NCBI GenBank assembly: GCA_031282935.1
Contig: JAITCS010000225.1
Coordinates: forward strand, 1 to 6,313
DNA: 6,313 nucleotides
Direction: 5' to 3'
Source of the DNA: Cellulomonadaceae bacterium
GTDB taxonomy: Bacteria > Actinomycetota > Actinomycetes > Actinomycetales > Cellulomonadaceae
Each line of letters starts with the position of its first letter. The stretch's first letter is position 1. A program made the translations under genes and the position numbers. Below, one piece after another: positions 5,710 through 6,313 of the stretch. The notes under the pieces are model-generated. The model searched no databases, was not told where the DNA came from, and worked only from the letters and a program-made list of their open reading frames with translations.

Positions 5710-6313
5710 TCAACTGGCGGAGCGTTTGGCGCGCAGCACCGTGCAACCTACCCCAACCACTAGCGCCAACTCGAACACCAACACCAACCAATCCAAGCCA
5801 GGCGACCCCTGGCTTGACCCAGCCTCGGCACCACCCAACGGGAAGTAGCCGGTGAACGGCAACTCTAGCCAGCCGCCCAGGTCGCCGGGCGTGATGATGG
5901 GGATCGCGATGGTGGCAAAGTTGTGGGACTGGAACGCGCCCGCGCTCGGCTCGGGGAATAACCAACCGCCGCCGTCCGGGTTCGCGGAGGTGGGCGGGTT
6001 TTGGTACTCCGGGCTGGCGATCACGCTGGCGGCAAGATTGAAGTAAGCCCGGCCTGCGGTGTCGTTCCACCAAATACCTTCGGTGGCGTCCAAGGGTTGC
6101 GGGTTGGTGCGGTTTTTGAGTTCGACAGCGTCAATAACATAGTTGCCCAGGCAACTGGTCGCGTCTTGCTCGCCCGGTTCTAGGCTCGCGATGGTGCAAA
6201 CTAGACCGCCGAAATACGGGTCAAACACTTGGATGTTGGCCAGCGGGGTCAGCCCCGAGTTGGTCACCACCATTGTTATTGTGCCAGCGCCTGGCCCGGT
6301 GATCACGTCGGTG
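5710..6313 (-). CDS. C-terminal part of a cell-surface protein with a DUF11/DUF7507-like repeat (start outside window)
   Basis: About 200 residues are visible and the frame runs off the right edge. The first part, ITMVVTNSGLTPLANIQVFD, then a CTIASLEPGEQ segment with nearby SCLGNYVID, follows the pattern of DUF11/DUF7507-type surface repeats (VTNTG…V.DP…C….L.PGES..C…Y.V). Next comes a region of unknown fold with TEGIWWNDTAG and a Gly/Pro-rich stretch, then LPFTG at 5848-5862, a spacer of about 17 residues, a hydrophobic helix LDWLVLVFELALVVGVGCTV and the basic tail LRAKRSAS. The LPxTG-helix-basic order is that of a sortase-anchored protein, but the spacer is longer than usual, so simple membrane anchoring is equally possible. 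Such proteins lie on the outside of Gram-positive cells; the ligand is unknown. Its distance from the xylanase (284 bases, with palindromes) suggests separate transcripts. Confidence 0.75.
   Translation of the reverse strand, partial: TDVITGPGAGTITMVVTNSGLTPLANIQVFDPYFGGLVCTIASLEPGEQDATSCLGNYVIDAVELKNRTNPQPLDATEGIWWNDTAGRAYFNLAASVIASPEYQNPPTSANPDGGGWLFPEPSAGAFQSHNFATIAIPIITPGDLGGWLELPFTGYFPLGGAEAGSSQGSPGLDWLVLVFELALVVGVGCTVLRAKRSAS

Noticed and set aside
5627..6073. Minus-strand open frame overlapping the surface-protein gene in another phase
   Set aside because: It is Arg/Pro/His-rich and runs through the repeat cluster. The frame ending at 5710 has the conserved repeat and membrane tail.

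Overview
The window looks like actinobacterial (Actinomycetota) DNA. It carries a large secreted GH10 xylanase with a membrane-anchored C-terminus, a surface protein with a DUF11/DUF7507-type repeat, and intergenic palindromes of the GGTGGTT…AACCACC kind. Its genes are GC-rich, with GC-poorer patches. The organism cannot be named from this window.

Layout. Bases 1-118 (+) are the C-terminal end of a gene that begins outside the window. Bases ~115-670 (+) hold a broken gene. Pieces in three frames, joined in order, resemble the C-terminal Lon-like part of the BREX protein BrxL. Bases ~671-905 are a junction zone with no intact gene. Bases 796-1476 (-) encode a Cas6-like CRISPR RNA endoribonuclease whose C-terminal part is unrecognisable. 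No CRISPR array or other cas gene is visible. Together, 1-1476 reads as the decayed edge of a defence island, with lower GC than the genes to its right.

Bases 1523-2209 (-) encode a class I SAM-dependent methyltransferase. Bases 2210-2425 are an intergenic stretch with two and a half copies of the palindromic repeat. Bases 2426-5425 (-) encode a 999-aa multidomain xylanase: signal peptide, N-terminal carbohydrate-binding module, GH10 catalytic domain, two CBM9-like regions, and a C-terminal membrane anchor. Bases 5426-5709 are a second intergenic stretch with more repeat copies and a perfect 7-bp-arm hairpin. Bases 5710-6313 (-) are the C-terminal end of a surface protein with an LPFTG motif and a transmembrane tail.

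The four minus-strand genes point the same way, but the gaps of 46, 216 and 284 bases, two of them with palindromes, argue against one tight operon. The surface protein and the xylanase are both exported and anchored, consistent with a cell-surface polysaccharide-handling locus. The repeats mark both edges of the xylanase gene. No complete new system is evident. The most notable points are the wrecked BrxL-like gene converging on a solitary damaged cas6, and the GC mosaic inside the xylanase gene.
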